Below, one piece after another: positions 23,601 to 36,300 of a stretch of DNA of 64,000 nucleotides. The notes beneath the pieces are model-generated. The model was not told the origin of the DNA. It did not search any database and saw only the letters and a program-made list of their open reading frames with translations. The stretch's first letter is position 1; the number at the start of each line of letters is the position of its first letter. Both the position numbers and the translations under genes were made by a program. This DNA comes from Rallus limicola (taxonomy: Eukaryota > Chordata > Aves > Gruiformes > Rallidae): positions 18,840,146-18,904,145 of the forward strand of contig JAKCOZ010000001.1 of the NCBI GenBank assembly GCA_022605955.1, written 5' to 3'.

Positions 23601-26600
23601 GTTTCTATTTATATCGTATCTTTTGCTTTGATTTGGTTTTTAGTTTTCTTTTTTTTGGGGGTGGGAGGCCAGTGGTTTTAAAGACAAAGTTAAAGACTGC
23701 CTGTGGCGGTCAAACAGGGTCCCTTCCTTCTCCCCTTCCTTTTACTTCACTATACACACTTAATCACCCAGCTAAAATGAATAGAAAATATTTCCAACAT
23801 ACCTAAAAATAAAACATTGAGGCATCTTCCTTCCAGATATAACTTAGTTGTGGTTTTAACTGCATATATCCCAACACAGTATCTATAAGAATGTAATCTT
23901 TGTACAAAAGAACCCTCAACTCATTCACACTCCCACAAGAATTAGGAATAACACTGCTGACATTACACAGAGATCGCTGTGAATTACTTTGAAATACTCA
24001 AAGCAACAGATTCTCCTTGACACCATGTCTGAAAAGAAATTAATCTATGGAAATATTGTAGTAGAAACACAAGAGTCAGCTGAGCATATGCAAGTCCACC
24101 TATGGCCCAACACATGATGACTCAACTATTTTGTCTGTGAATTTATTAATGAGAAGAAGAAAATACATCAGGAGTTTTAAAAAGCAACCCTCACAATATT
24201 GTACATTTGTTATATTTTACATGCAGTTATTATACCAAATTCTAGTACTTATTACACATACCATAACTTGTCTGGGCTGCTACAATTTATTAACAGTTAT
24301 AACATTGTGAAACTAACAGTTTCTCTTGTTAACTGCACACCATGGAATTACAGTAATAACTGCATTTTAGACAGACATCCAGGAATACAAGATTGAATAG
24401 TTTCATGCCTCTAAAGCAGTTTTATCTTTAAGCATGGCCCATCTCTTTCCAGCTCTATAGCTAGAAGTGAGAGCTGTGCCTGAACTGCCCAGGTTTCATA
24501 CTGTGACTATCACCAAAATACAGATCTGCAGAGTGCTGACAAGCCAAGAAAAGGTGATGAGAAATTTGGATTTCTGATGTTAAAACGGTTGGCTGCAGCC
24601 ATTGCTTTTAGTGTAATCTTCATTCAGTGCAAACCTGCTCATTCTGACAAAGAACCCAAGGGCAGGTTTGCAATAGCAGAAGAGAAATGATCACATTGAG
24701 GTGTGGGCATGGTCCAGCAAGCACTTTCACTCATGCTAGACAGAAGGACTGAAATGTGGTTACTCCATCTGTTTCTCCTATAGTTTCACAAGTCTCCTTT
24801 ATCATACACTATGTCTCTAGGATCTGAAGACAACTTGAAAAATAGCTCTGCGATTTGTTCCTCAAGCAGCAAGTGCCACTATAAATGTCAATAAACTAAG
24901 CTTTCAGGGGACATAGTGCAGTTGTCTTATCAAAACACTTCACATATAATAAAAGTGGTACATAAAAAAACATCTTCCCTTGCAGAAGAGACAGTTCTCA
25001 AATGTGTTTTATCACAATACCTTGGGCGTGCAGAGTACATCTCTGTAGACACAAATTAATTTCTCATTCGGTGGCACTTCATATTATCACTGGCTTCCTT
25101 TGATACTTGTGCTTTAAACTGGTAGTTAAGATATCACTCGTTCAAGGGAGTAAAGCGACTACAAAAAAAAGCTGGAATCTCAGAGGACACATGTTTGACA
25201 GTAGGAAAAAATACCCTTATCTGTGTATGACTACATCCAATCTGGCTCATAGGCTCAAAATATTACTTTCAGCTCAGACAGTTGAAATACCGTGAGGATT
25301 TCAGTGCCAGGGCAGTTCTGACGTAGAATTACACTGTCATAATTAGCATTAAGACAAGCTGAGGGCTTGGCATAACCTACGATTTCAGGACAGAACCAAG
25401 ACATGCTAACTGCAAAGTTGCAAGGACGACAACTGAAAATGGAAGGTCTCCAGTTATCTGCTATGTATTAGGGAATGCAACGTGAAAAGGAAGGCTTCTG
25501 GGCTTGTAATCGTTCACCGGAGTTTCTAAGAAAGGTGTGAAGTATTAGCACCAACCATGTGAATATGTGGTATTACATACATAAAAATAAGCATAGACAA
25601 AATCCCCACCAAAGCTTAGCAGTTCCTAAAATCCTGAGGACCTGAGTTCTTTTTTGACTTGGTGAAATAATGTTTGTAACAACGAAATATAACTAAATGA
25701 GGTCCTTCTTTTGGTCACGAATGACAGAGACCTGGATTTACTTTACGTAAATGTGGTCCTTTAGAAGTTATATATTTAGACTAAGCTAATTACGCAGGTC
25801 CCAGTTAGAGGCCACAGACACAGAGAGACAGTCCCAAAGGAAACTGTTCTCACACATCTCAGACACCACCCTCGGGATAGGATGAAGCGCTCTCTGCTGC
25901 AGCCTATTTATCTGCTTCAGCTACAGAGAGAGCCTGAAGAACTAGCATATACAAGGTATCTATCTGACAGCCAAAGCCAAATGAGAGGAGCGTGTTTCCA
26001 CCCCTAGAAGAACCGATTGGTTTGTGCTGAATAAATCCTACATTTAGGCTCTTTAGATCAAAAGGTAGCAGGCAGAGAATTAGCTCAAGTCGTCTTCTGT
26101 GCATAGATCCTGTCAAGGGATGTCTCATTTAATGAGGCATCGTTTAGGTGTCAGGCACGATCAAATTACAGAAGCACATTACGGTGTTTCAGGAAACAGC
26201 TGTTCACCCTGGCACTTAAGGAACTTGCAGATTGATTTGAACATATATGTGATGAATATCCATGTGTCACAGGCAAAGGAAGCTACAGGACTACTTGTGT
26301 GCATCAAGAGATTCCTTTGCAATGTAGCCTTAGCTGGAAATGTACATATGAGCCATATATCAGAGATATTTGAATAGCAACCAATGTCCAGAAGGTAGCT
26401 GGGGAAGTTTGGGCTGATGGTTCCAGAGGCCATGAAACACAACACTCTAGTAACAGCACATGGGATGGCATGATGAAGCAGCAGGGAGATAGCTGGGACC
26501 ACTGTGTGGAAAAAGGCACACGAAACCACTGGTTGAACGGCAAGGGCTTTCAGTGGCAAGGGCTTTCACGCAGAAGACTAAGGCAAAGATGACACCTCAT

Positions 26601-26700
26601 GACTGGAGAGTGCAAACGGAGATGCTCCTCTGAAAGGGGAGCACTGCCTTGTATCTGGGGGGCCCCCAGACCTGCTCTCCCATCCCAGCGATGCCCACAG
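20700..26700. other. Intergenic DNA between ASCL4 and PRDM4
   Basis: The 5' flanks of the two divergently arranged genes meet here. I see no exon, RNA gene or clear transposon. Open frames are under 140 codons and featureless. It contains a 28-base T run at 21,758-21,785 and, near the CpG island, a 14-base direct repeat at 26,539-26,568. ASCL4 and PRDM4 promoters are about 6.5 kb apart, too far for a simple shared bidirectional promoter. Confidence 0.55.
21758..21785. repeat. Poly-T homopolymer of 28 bases
   Basis: An uninterrupted run of 28 T, flanked on the left by TTTCC and on the right by ATTTTG. On the minus strand it is a poly-A. I looked for a processed pseudogene body on the minus strand upstream of it (higher coordinates) and found none. 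Confidence 0.9.
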
Positions 26701-27185
26701 CGCTGGAAATAATTTGGAAATAAGGCAGGGAGGTGGCCATGAAAGGTGCTCGACCACCTCCGAGGTTCAGCGAAGACAGGCTGGCCCCAGCCTCCAGCAC
26801 GCTGGCTGGTGCCGAGCCCTGCGGCGGCTGCCAGGGCGCAGGGAAAGGCACCGGGGCTGGGGATGGCCCACTCTGACACGGATCCGGGAGGCCTCACGGA
26901 CAACCCCGGGGGAGCCCCTTCGCGCCAGCACGGCCCGGCCCGGCCCCCGGAGCTCAGCCCTGTCACGCACCCGGCCGGCGGCGGCGGCAGGCGGGAAGCG
27001 GCCGAGCCCCGGAGCGTTGGCGCCGCTTCCTGGATGTGGCGCGCGGCGACGGAAGCGGCCCCTGTCCCCCTCCCGCCGCCGCGGCCGCCGCCGCCGCCGC
27101 CGCCATCACCGCCTCCCTCTACCACCTCCTCCTCCTCCGCTCTCCCCCGCCCGCGGCCGGGCCCGCGTCGCTCGGAGCCCCGCCC

Positions 27186-27275
27186 ATGAGGCGGCGGCGG
27201 CGGTGGTTGCGGCCGGGCCGTGGCTGGGACTGGGGGCAGGCGCCTGCCCGAGGGGCGGCGGCAGGCCGGGGCTGA
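27186..27275 (+). other. Upstream ORF 1 in the PRDM4 5' leader
   Basis: If transcription starts upstream of 27,186, the leader carries this ATG followed by 28 more codons and a TGA, all before the main start. It is arginine- and glycine-rich because of the GC content. The context is C at -3 and A at +4, so it would be bypassed often. Confidence 0.5.
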
Positions 27276-27344
27276 GGGCCCTGATGCGGCTGCGGCAGCC
27301 GCCGCTCCGCTGCCGGGAGAGGTCTCGCCCCGGCGCCGGGCCCC

Positions 27345-27355
27345 ATGCACCCCAG
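27345..27355 (+). CDS. PRDM4: PRDM4 coding exon 1 (11 coding bases)
   Basis: ATG CAC CCC AG then donor GTGAGC. Spliced to exon 2 it gives [12 protein letters not shown]; human begins [12 protein letters not shown] from memory, which is why I place the start here and not at the Met of exon 2. The ATG has C at -3, a weak context; the second Met (29,011) has A at -3. Confidence 0.85.
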
Positions 27356-30300
27356 GTGAGCGCCTTCGCGTCCGATGAAACCGAGGGGACCATGGGCGGC
27401 GGGCGGGACCGCGGCCGGGCGGGGTGGAGGCCGGTCACCTCGGGCCTTGCGACGCGGCGCGCACCCCAGAGGAGGGGACGAGAGGCGAGGACGGGAGGGG
27501 GTCCCTATAGCGTTCAGCGCCTCCTGCAGGCCCCGAGGGTTGGCCCCGGTGCTTCGCCACCGCTCGGTCCCCGGGCCGTGAATCCCTTCCCCGGGCATCG
27601 CCATCCTCTGCGGCCGCCTGGGCCGGGCGTGGGGAGGGGCCCGTCGGGTAGCCAGACTCTTCGCACTGTCCTTGCAAAGCTGTCCCTGGGGACAAGTGGG
27701 GCGGGGGGGGGGGGGGGGGGGGGGGCGTGACAAAGGTAGGAGAGCACACGGTGCAAAACCCGAGCAGAAGCAAGGTGAAAGCGACTCAGTTTGTCTTTCA
27801 GACCTTCAGGTTAACTTGTGTCAGTTTGGTGTATTTGGACATTATTCCAGAGTGAGCCATACCTTTCCTTACTGGGGTGGCAATCCAAGCTTTAGCTTTC
27901 CATCAGGTACTGCAAAACTTGGGCCTGCTGCTGACAAAGGGCATGTGAGAGCCTCAATCAGCAGGAAGGGTTTTTTGGTCCTGTTGCTGGGGTTGTGACC
28001 ACTATGGGGGCAGGTGGTCTTTCTAGCCCTAGGAACTGCTGATTAGAGCTGGTTTGTAGGCAGGAGTGCCCAGGGTGGGCAGAGCTAAGGCCAAGCAGAG
28101 CTTGCAGAGTTGTTGACAAGGGGGACGTGACTGTTTCTTGTTGTTATCCCCTTCCCTGTGAACTGGTTTGGACTGCATGTGCAGCTTGAGACCCCAGAGG
28201 ACGCATGTGCCCAGAGCTGGCATGGTTTCTCCCAAGCCTGGGGATTTGGGTTGTTGGGCAGCCCAGTGGGCTACAGGTCTGCAGCCATTTTTTGGTGTGC
28301 ACCCACTTGAGTAGCTTGAGAGGTGCTCAGGAATTGCTGGTTGATTACTCTGAAATAACAAGTCACACACAGTGCCAGTTTTTAATGTGATAGGAGCATG
28401 TGCCGTGTCTGCAGAACCATGCTGAGGCAGCCTGTTAAAACTCTATAAAATGGCTATTTTACAGAGGTGACTTTTATCACTGTTGGCCTGGTTCAGACAG
28501 ATGGTGAATTAAAGGGTTTGTGTCCATTACCAGTCATAAATGATCTTTCCTCTTCTGCTCCACTGACTTGTGTGTTGAAAAACCAATGTGGTGTCCAGAA
28601 GTCATGAAATATAAATCAGATGCTGTTGTCCAAGTAATTGTGACATTCAGCTTGCAGATCAGTCTGTGTTCACAATACTTGATTCACAGTGGCTTTGACT
28701 ACTAGGAGTGAGACTTTGTTTTATGAATAGCAAGGAAAAAGATGTCATCTGTTTTGTCTTTTTGAACTGGCTTTTTAATCCTGGTTATTGTTACATAATA
28801 TGATCAATCTATGTTGATTGTCATGTGATCACAGTGCTAGTGTCTGATGTGCTTTAACTTTCTGAGGCAGAGTTTTTCTGTGTCAGTATCTGATTTTGTG
28901 TTTGTTTGCTCAGCCTTTCGCCACCACAGTAGTCAGTAATCAGGAATGCTCTTGCTTTGTTTTCTCTTTCTTTTTCCCCTCCCCTCCCCTCTCTGTTCCA
29001 TGGCCCCAGGATGAATGACATGAACTTGAGTCCTGTAGGGATGGACCAGCTGACCTCATCCTCTGTGAGCAATGCCCTGCCAGTCTCTGGGAGTCACTTG
29101 GGATTGGCAGCATCACCCACTCACAACGCCATACCAGCACCAGGTAATGGGGAAAGCTCCAACAAGGGGTATGGCAGCTCAGGCTCTGTGTTTTGCTGTC
29201 ACAGAAATGGTTGTAACTGGGTAGCAGTGCTTGCTCTGATAGCAAATTGTGTCTTCAGCAGGCAATGAGGTGATGCAGAATTGGGGAAGCGTAGACCATA
29301 AAATGTTCCTGATGTGAGCAAAGTCAATGGATGTGTGTGTGCTTACCAGATTTACACCTTAATGGGAGTCTCTAAAGGGATGGTTTGCACTGTGGGTGGG
29401 TGGTAGCAGAATCCTTTGAAATCATAGAATCGTAGGGGTTGGAAGGGACCTCGAGAGATCATCAGAAATACAAACCCTAGCTGCATGTCTCTCTTTATTC
29501 ATGTCTATCTTCAGTCAGGTGAAAGTAATGATTTTTCATCTGTAAAGCAAAACTGTTTTCCTAGCTTTTTTTCTTCTTTTCAGGGGACTAGTAATGTATC
29601 AAAAAAAAAAGAGATGTAGCCACATTCAGGCATGCCTCTCAGGGCTGTGGTAAATGTGATGCTTTCTTTGAAATTTGCCACCTTACTTTGACAGTACTTC
29701 CATAGGGAGCACCTGAGGAACAAGTGACTTCTTTGTTAGCTTGTGTGTTCATAAACTCAAGTAGTTCCATTGAATTTAAATGGGCATTTTCTTTTGCAGG
29801 CTTGCCTGTTGCAATACCAAACTTGGGTCCCTCCTTGAGTTCCTTGCCCTCTGCTTTGTCTCTGATGCTCCCAATGGGTATTGGGGATCGAGGAGTGATG
29901 TGTGGTATACCAGAGAGAAACTACACCCTACCTCCTCCACCATACCCTCACCTGGAGAGCAGCTATTTCAGACACATTCTACCTGGTAAGTGGTCTGGTG
30001 CTGATTGATGGGAACAGAGAAGGAAATTAAGAGCCACCTGTTTCTCTCCTGAAGGAGGCAAGACTGACTGTTTTGCAGAGCTGTAAATTCCTGGAGTTTC
30101 TCTGGAGTATGTTGTGCTATTTACACAGCATTATTTTCAGGTCTATATTTCTCTGTATGTATATGAAGAGAATTGCAGGGTATTTTCTACTTAAACTGGA
30201 CCTCTGCTGCTTGGTTTTTAAGACTAACAGAAAGCAAAGCGTGCCTGCTTTCTGTCTTAAATCACTTCAGTTTGAAAACAGCTCCTTTATTTTCCTCCTG

Positions 30301-33300
30301 TAGTCTGAAGCAGTGCTTCATAGGTGCATGATAGTAGGTTGCTGTCACTCAAAGCTCAAAAGGAGAATACTATAAGCTGGGAGTTTGGGCTCCTTCCCAC
30401 CTCATTAGCCTGTGGCATAGGCTTTCTTCATTTTTCTTCAAGGTCGGTTTCCAAAGGCCTGACATACTGATTTCTATCTTGATTCCTCTCTCACGTGTTT
30501 GAGAGTATAGATGTAGAATTTTACATGTTAGCATATGAAATGTTGGGTAGCAAAGCCCCAAGGACTACACTTAAAAGCTAAGATAGATAGGATAAAAGGG
30601 GGTAGATAAACTTCAGGGTTACCCAGTGAGTGTTCTTGGTTCAGCCTAAGTTAGGAAGAGAAATACAGCAGCTCAGATCTCATGAACTACTTGATGACTA
30701 GTGGCTGAACTTACAGACTGCTTAGGAGTAACCTTTCCTACTCCATTACATACCTGTCCATTTTGTGGGCAAAGAGTAGAGGAAGAGAGAGTGCATTTGA
30801 GGACTGAAGGTATTTGCCATTCTTCTGAGCTGGAATAATTTATGCAGAAGTGTATTTTTTCTTTCTAGTCTGCCTAATGTTTAGCCTGATGTTTAATAGG
30901 ACTCTTTTGTCATCCTACTGCCTTCAAAAAATCCTCCTAGTTCAAGCCACAGGGCAGCATAGCATGCAGAAATATTTGATGCAGCTAATTAAATTAAACT
31001 GCCCATTTCTTGGCTCAGCCTTTTAAAATGGGTTTATGTTGCAGAAAGAATATCCGTGCATGTATGCTTGTAATAATGGATGTGTTTGAATGGAAAACTT
31101 TTACAGAATAAATGGCTTATAGGGTTCAAGGCCAAAAAAGAAATGTGCTGCCTCAGATCTTGCAGAATCTGCTGGAAGTACTGTTTGCTTGAATGTACTG
31201 ATGTATTTCCTCCAAAGATTTTTGAGTTTTTTAGCTTTGTTCAGCAAGGTAAGTTGGTAGTATGTAGATACAGGTTAGTGTTTCTTTGTGTCGTAAGTTC
31301 CAAGGTTGTTTGACATTGAGGGTCTCTCCAGAACTACCAGAAAGATTTTAGGGTTTTGGATTTAAATTCAACCAGGCTATTGTTTTAGGAGAAACAACAT
31401 CTTTCATCTAAGGAAAGAGAGCAGATGACTCGTGATATTTTTGAATGACCTTATCTTGGTCCTTTAGAATTGCAGTTGATGATCTGTGAGATGGACAGTT
31501 GTGTCACTTAATCTTAGAGGAAGGAGGTAGTCCTTGTTCCAACTAAAATACTGAAGCAAAAAGAGTGTGTATTTTGGTGAACTGTTTCTACTTCTCTTAG
31601 CAAAGATGAACGAGGGATTATCAGATGTTAGATTCCACTATCAGCCCTTCATCCTTTGTTAGCTGTTTCTTGAGAATGAAAAATTATGCCTAAAATGTGA
31701 AGAATCTCTTTCTGATGTAGTCTGTGTTAGATGCTGCCAGAAATGTGGCTGCTCAGAGTTTGTCAAATAACTAGAGACTTGCTCTGTTGGATGGAAGCTC
31801 TGTATCTGTTGTCAGATGATACTTTGACAAGAGTGTTGGGTTGTCATATGTTTGTGAGTTGTGTTCTAGTGGCTTTTAATTGGACATAATCTAAAGAGCA
31901 TGTCTTTAAGATTTAGGTTTTAATTTACTGTGTTGTGATGATGGGGTACTTTGTTCAAGACTTGAAAACTGATGTCATCTCACTCTCTTCTCTTTCCCCT
32001 CTCTCATTCTATCAGGTATTTTATCTTACTTGGCTGACAGACCTCCACCTCAGTACATCCATCCCAACACTATAAATGTTGATAGCAATCCGGCATTGTC
32101 CGTCTCCAGCAATCCCTCAGCCCTAGATCCCTACCAGCCCAGTGGCAGCGTGGGGCTGGAGCCAGGGATAGTCTCCATGGACTCCCGCACAGTGAACACA
32201 CATGGTGCTCAAAACCTGCATCCCAGTGACAGCCACGAGGTAGCGCTGGATACTACAATCACCATGGAAAGCGTTTCAAGGGTAACCAGCCCCATCTCTA
32301 CGGATGGGATGACAGAGGAGCTCACGATGGATGATGTAGCTGGGGATCATTCGCAGATCCCGAATGGCTCCCGGAGCCATGAACCTTTAGCCGTAGACAC
32401 AGTGGGAAGTAACTTGACGTCAGACGCTGTGGGACATGGCGGTGTCATTCCTATTCACGGTAGCACTTTGGAACTCCCTGTCGTCATGGAGCCTGACCAC
32501 ATTGCCGGGCGGGTGACAGGAATATCAGACAGCACACTAAATGACTCCATTCATACTGTGGCCATGAGCACCAACTCTGTGAGTGTGGCGCTCTCTACCT
32601 CACACAACCTAGCTTCCCTGGACTCGGTAGCCTTGCACGAAGTGGGCCTCAGCCTTGAGCCGGTGGCGGTGTCTTCCATAAATCAGGAAGTAGCCATGGG
32701 GCCAAGTCACGTGGATGTGTCTGCAGACAATCTTGCCTTCGTACCATCCTCTCTGCAAATGGAAGACTCCAATTCCAACAAAGAGAACATGGCGACCTTG
32801 TTTACCATATGTGAGTGGGCATTTCCTCCTTTCTTGGGGGGGACGGGGTTTGTTATGTAGCTGTCACCTGGTGGGATGACATGATTCTTGTTGCTAGTCT
32901 TACAGATTTCTGGTGAAAGAAACTTAGTTATTTAACAAGTCCACAAAAGTTGGAACATCTGCAGTTACAGGTTAACCTTCCTGAAGTCATGCTAGTTGGA
33001 CATAGACATAAATGGGATGTTTTAGTGTCATCTTAGTGTCATGTAGCCATCTCCCATGTTGCCTTGATGTTGAAATCTGAGTTCTTTATGAACTTCTTGC
33101 TTTTTGTGGATATACTGATACTATCTTTTGCAATGAGACTGTTGCTTTTTAAAGTCACATCACAAATGACCCTTCTAGTTGTGAAATCTCAACCACCACC
33201 GTGAGCTATACGTTATAGTATACAAGTGGGTATAGTTGTTGTGTATAATCTTGTGTGATTTTGCAAATGTTTATTAAACCATGAACAATCATAATGAATT

Positions 33301-36300
33301 GTAGTTCTCAACAGGATATGCTGAAAAAAAAGGTAGAGAGGAAGGGAAGTTTTTAATATTTCTAATTATTTTCATCAAAGGACTTCAGTCCAGAGGTTAA
33401 GTTGATCTCCTAGGAAGAGAGGAGCACTGGTCATTGCACTCACTTAATCCTGTCATCATTTAAGGAGTGGTGTTTGGGAACTGTGAAGTTCTTGTTTGTT
33501 GGGACAGAGACTTGAACTTCTACCCTTAGCAAGTCTGGCTTCCCGCCACTGAAGCATAGGGCCAGTTTTTATATTCAGTTTTATTAGTTGTGGTAGTACT
33601 GCTGAGTGCTGCTCTTGCACACAAGCTGCCAGAGCCTTATGACAAGCTTTGCCTGCAGAACATTTTTTTAAGAAACAGAAAGAAATAGTGCCTTGGTTAG
33701 CAATGGGAGAGGTGCAGTGTATTGCAAAGGGTCTAGTCAGGCATTCAAAATCTTTATTCCGTGGGATAAAATGTAACTTAAAATCAGGTGGGTGCAGAAC
33801 TATCATGGATTTACAACTCCTAGAGGAATACTTTTGCAGCTAACATACTTAGTAGTTCTTACAAGCATCCCTTGAACACTGAACAAATAATGATCAAAAT
33901 ACTGTGATATCCAATATGCTTGTGGTGAAATAACTCTTCTTCACATAAGTGATTTGATGTGCTATCTTATTGTCATTATACTTAAAATAGTCCTAAGCTG
34001 TTTCCCAGATGATGCTCCCCATTGGTAGGATGTTCTAACAGTGATTACATGCCTAGTGCTTTCATGTGATTTGCAGAATAGATCTTTGACTTAAGAAGAT
34101 TTAAATTTTAACTTTTTGTTGTAGGTCTTAAACATCTGGATCTAACCAAAATTTGTGTTCGGACAGGATACAGCAAGGAGGAGGAATTATTTTAGAGTCT
34201 CTTGGTGGCTTTTCCTCCCTGAGAAGTAAGGACTCAGGGCCTTTTCCAGGAAAAAAAATTGTACTGTTCTAAAGTGGGAAGAAAAAAATGTCTTTGCTAC
34301 AGTCCTAGATGTTTATGAAACTTTTAGGAAGTCCTTTTTTTGCTCAGCTTGGCTTACAGTTGTGGGTACCCATATCAGAGAAGCAATCACTGTGTTTGGT
34401 TTTTGGTGGTTTTTTTTGGGGGGGGGTTGACATTATTTGGCAGGGACAGAAATGGAAAGGAAATAGTATGTTTCACTTCCTCTAGAATGTAGGATTTTTT
34501 TTTTTTTTCAACTTCTGAAAAATGTATGAATCCCTAAACCTTTTGAAGTGGAAGTGTCACATGCCTCAAATTTGCTTTTCTTCCCCTTTGCCTCTCCTTG
34601 GGGCAGTTCACAGACTGCTAGTGGTGTGTGCTAGGCAGTATATAAAAACAACTGGTCTAAATAGTGTTTCTCGTTACTCAGGTCTGGTTGTTGTCATTGC
34701 TGTACTCTTACATGTCATCTGTGCACATGAAGCAATGCTTAATACAGGCTCTACCTAATAATTTTCTGGGTACTTTCTTATCTGTAATTGCATAGTTGCT
34801 CAAACTGTGCTTTATAAGGGGTCAGATTCTGATACCCTGTTGTATGAAGGGAGTGTTCCAAAATCCCTTCAAAGAAATAGTAATGGAGCTGCTGTTTATG
34901 GCTGCTGGAGACTACTTCTGTGGTAGATCTTTCATACTGGAGTTGGACCATGAAGAGGCCAAAGGTCTTTGTGGAGATTTTGCTTAATTGGCTGAGCATC
35001 TTTCAGAGTGATTTTCCAGAAGGATGTTTGCTGAGTAGATATTGGTTGCTCCATTCGTAGAGAATTAAAATGATGTAGTTTTTCTAGATGAAACCATTTT
35101 ATGCTGTACTTTTTCCCAAATTTGTTAGACTGAGGACTTTCAGTGGTTTATTTTTCAGCAGTAGTTATGCTGGATGACAGATTGGGAGAAAGCAGCAGTT
35201 AGGTCAGGGTTTTGCTTTTAGGATTTGCATATTGCCTGAATTTAAATGGAAGCTAAGGAATTAGTTGGTTTAAATTAGAAGAATTTTAGAAAGAAGACCC
35301 TACTGTCCCTTTGTATGAATATCCTTGATGTTCTACATGCAAGTAGACTCTTTTGTTCCTGGTAAATTCCAAAACCATAACCAGTTACAAAGTGTTTGAT
35401 TTGGTAAGGCTGGGATTTTTCTGCCAGTAAAGGTAATTTTACTTGTGGTCAGAGAGAAAATGGGTTTTCCATCACCAGCATTACTTCCAGCTCTGGTGAG
35501 ACTACCATCTACTTTGCAGTACTTTATATCAAGAGTGGACTCTGTCACAGTGCTAGATTGTCCCTTTAAGAGTAGTCTAGAGTCTAGGCAGTTAATTTGC
35601 CATCATGAAGACAGTTGGAGATCCTAGTGTTTGGTCTAAATTGGGTAGGAACAGTGACATGCATGTCAGTGTCCATCAGACTGTAATAATATGGTTTATA
35701 CTCTTCTGAGTAAAAGCTAGTAAAGCAGCAGAGTTAAACCAGATAGATGCAGGGGGAGCTGATTGCACTGTGGGGACTCTTGCATGCTTTTAATCCCTGT
35801 TGTCTCTGTCCTTCTCTGCAGGGTGCACCTTGTGTGACAAGGCATATCCATCGGACTGCCCAGATCACGGGCCTGTCACCTTTGTCCCTGACACCCCGAT
35901 AGAGAGCCGAGCCAGGCTTTCTCTCCCTAAGCAGCTTGTCCTCCGGCAGTCTATCATGGGAGCTGAAGTGGGTAAGAATCAGATTACTCTGTATTTCTGT
36001 GCAGCAGTTCAAAATACACTCACTGCATGAAATCCAAAACTGTAGGGATTTTAATGTGAGAAAGAAACACTGCAATAGAGAGGTCGTTCCCTCATCTGTA
36101 ATCACCCTGATGTACATTGTGCAAGAGCTTCTTGTCCTGGTTACTTCTTAGACTTCAACTAGACTCTAGGGGTGCTGTCACAGAGTGTTACTGAAACACT
36201 TCAAAAGGTCCAAGCACAAGCAAGGTATGGTGTTTATTTTTATTGTGTGCTAAACAGCCCAAGCACAGCTTTAATAAGAAAATATTATAGCAATTGGAAT

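Larger units (their letters stand above)
26800..27730 (+). promoter_or_regulatory. PRDM4: CpG island promoter of PRDM4
   Basis: A dense GC- and CpG-rich block stands out sharply from its AT-rich neighbours and covers PRDM4 exon 1 and the start of intron 1. It has (CCG)n and (GGC)n runs at about 27,070-27,110 and 27,190-27,210, and an ETS-like motif ACGGAAGCGG at 27,049-27,058, a common core element in TATA-less promoters. No TATA box is evident. The start of transcription probably lies between about 27,000 and 27,180. Long open frames on both strands here are a by-product of the absence of AT-rich stop codons. Confidence 0.8.
27284..29018 (+). other. Upstream ORF 2, overlapping the PRDM4 start across intron 1
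   Basis: The ATG at 27,284 opens a frame of 24 codons to the end of exon 1 (27,355) and, after splicing to exon 2 at 29,010, closes within three codons (GAT GAA TGA). It is out of frame with PRDM4 and overlaps both its first (27,345) and second (29,011) in-frame ATG. Ribosomes that use it could not readily reinitiate at the main start. Confidence 0.5.

Noticed and set aside
26550..27350. 266-codon open frame on the minus strand over the CpG island
   Set aside because: The composition is Pro/Gly/Arg/Ala-rich with no domain, and it overlaps PRDM4 exon 1 and its promoter. Long frames on both strands are expected where GC is this high.
26714..27730. 338-codon plus-strand open frame over the CpG island
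   Set aside because: It reads across the PRDM4 donor into intron 1 and the poly-G run, is out of line with the known gene, and shows no recognisable domain.
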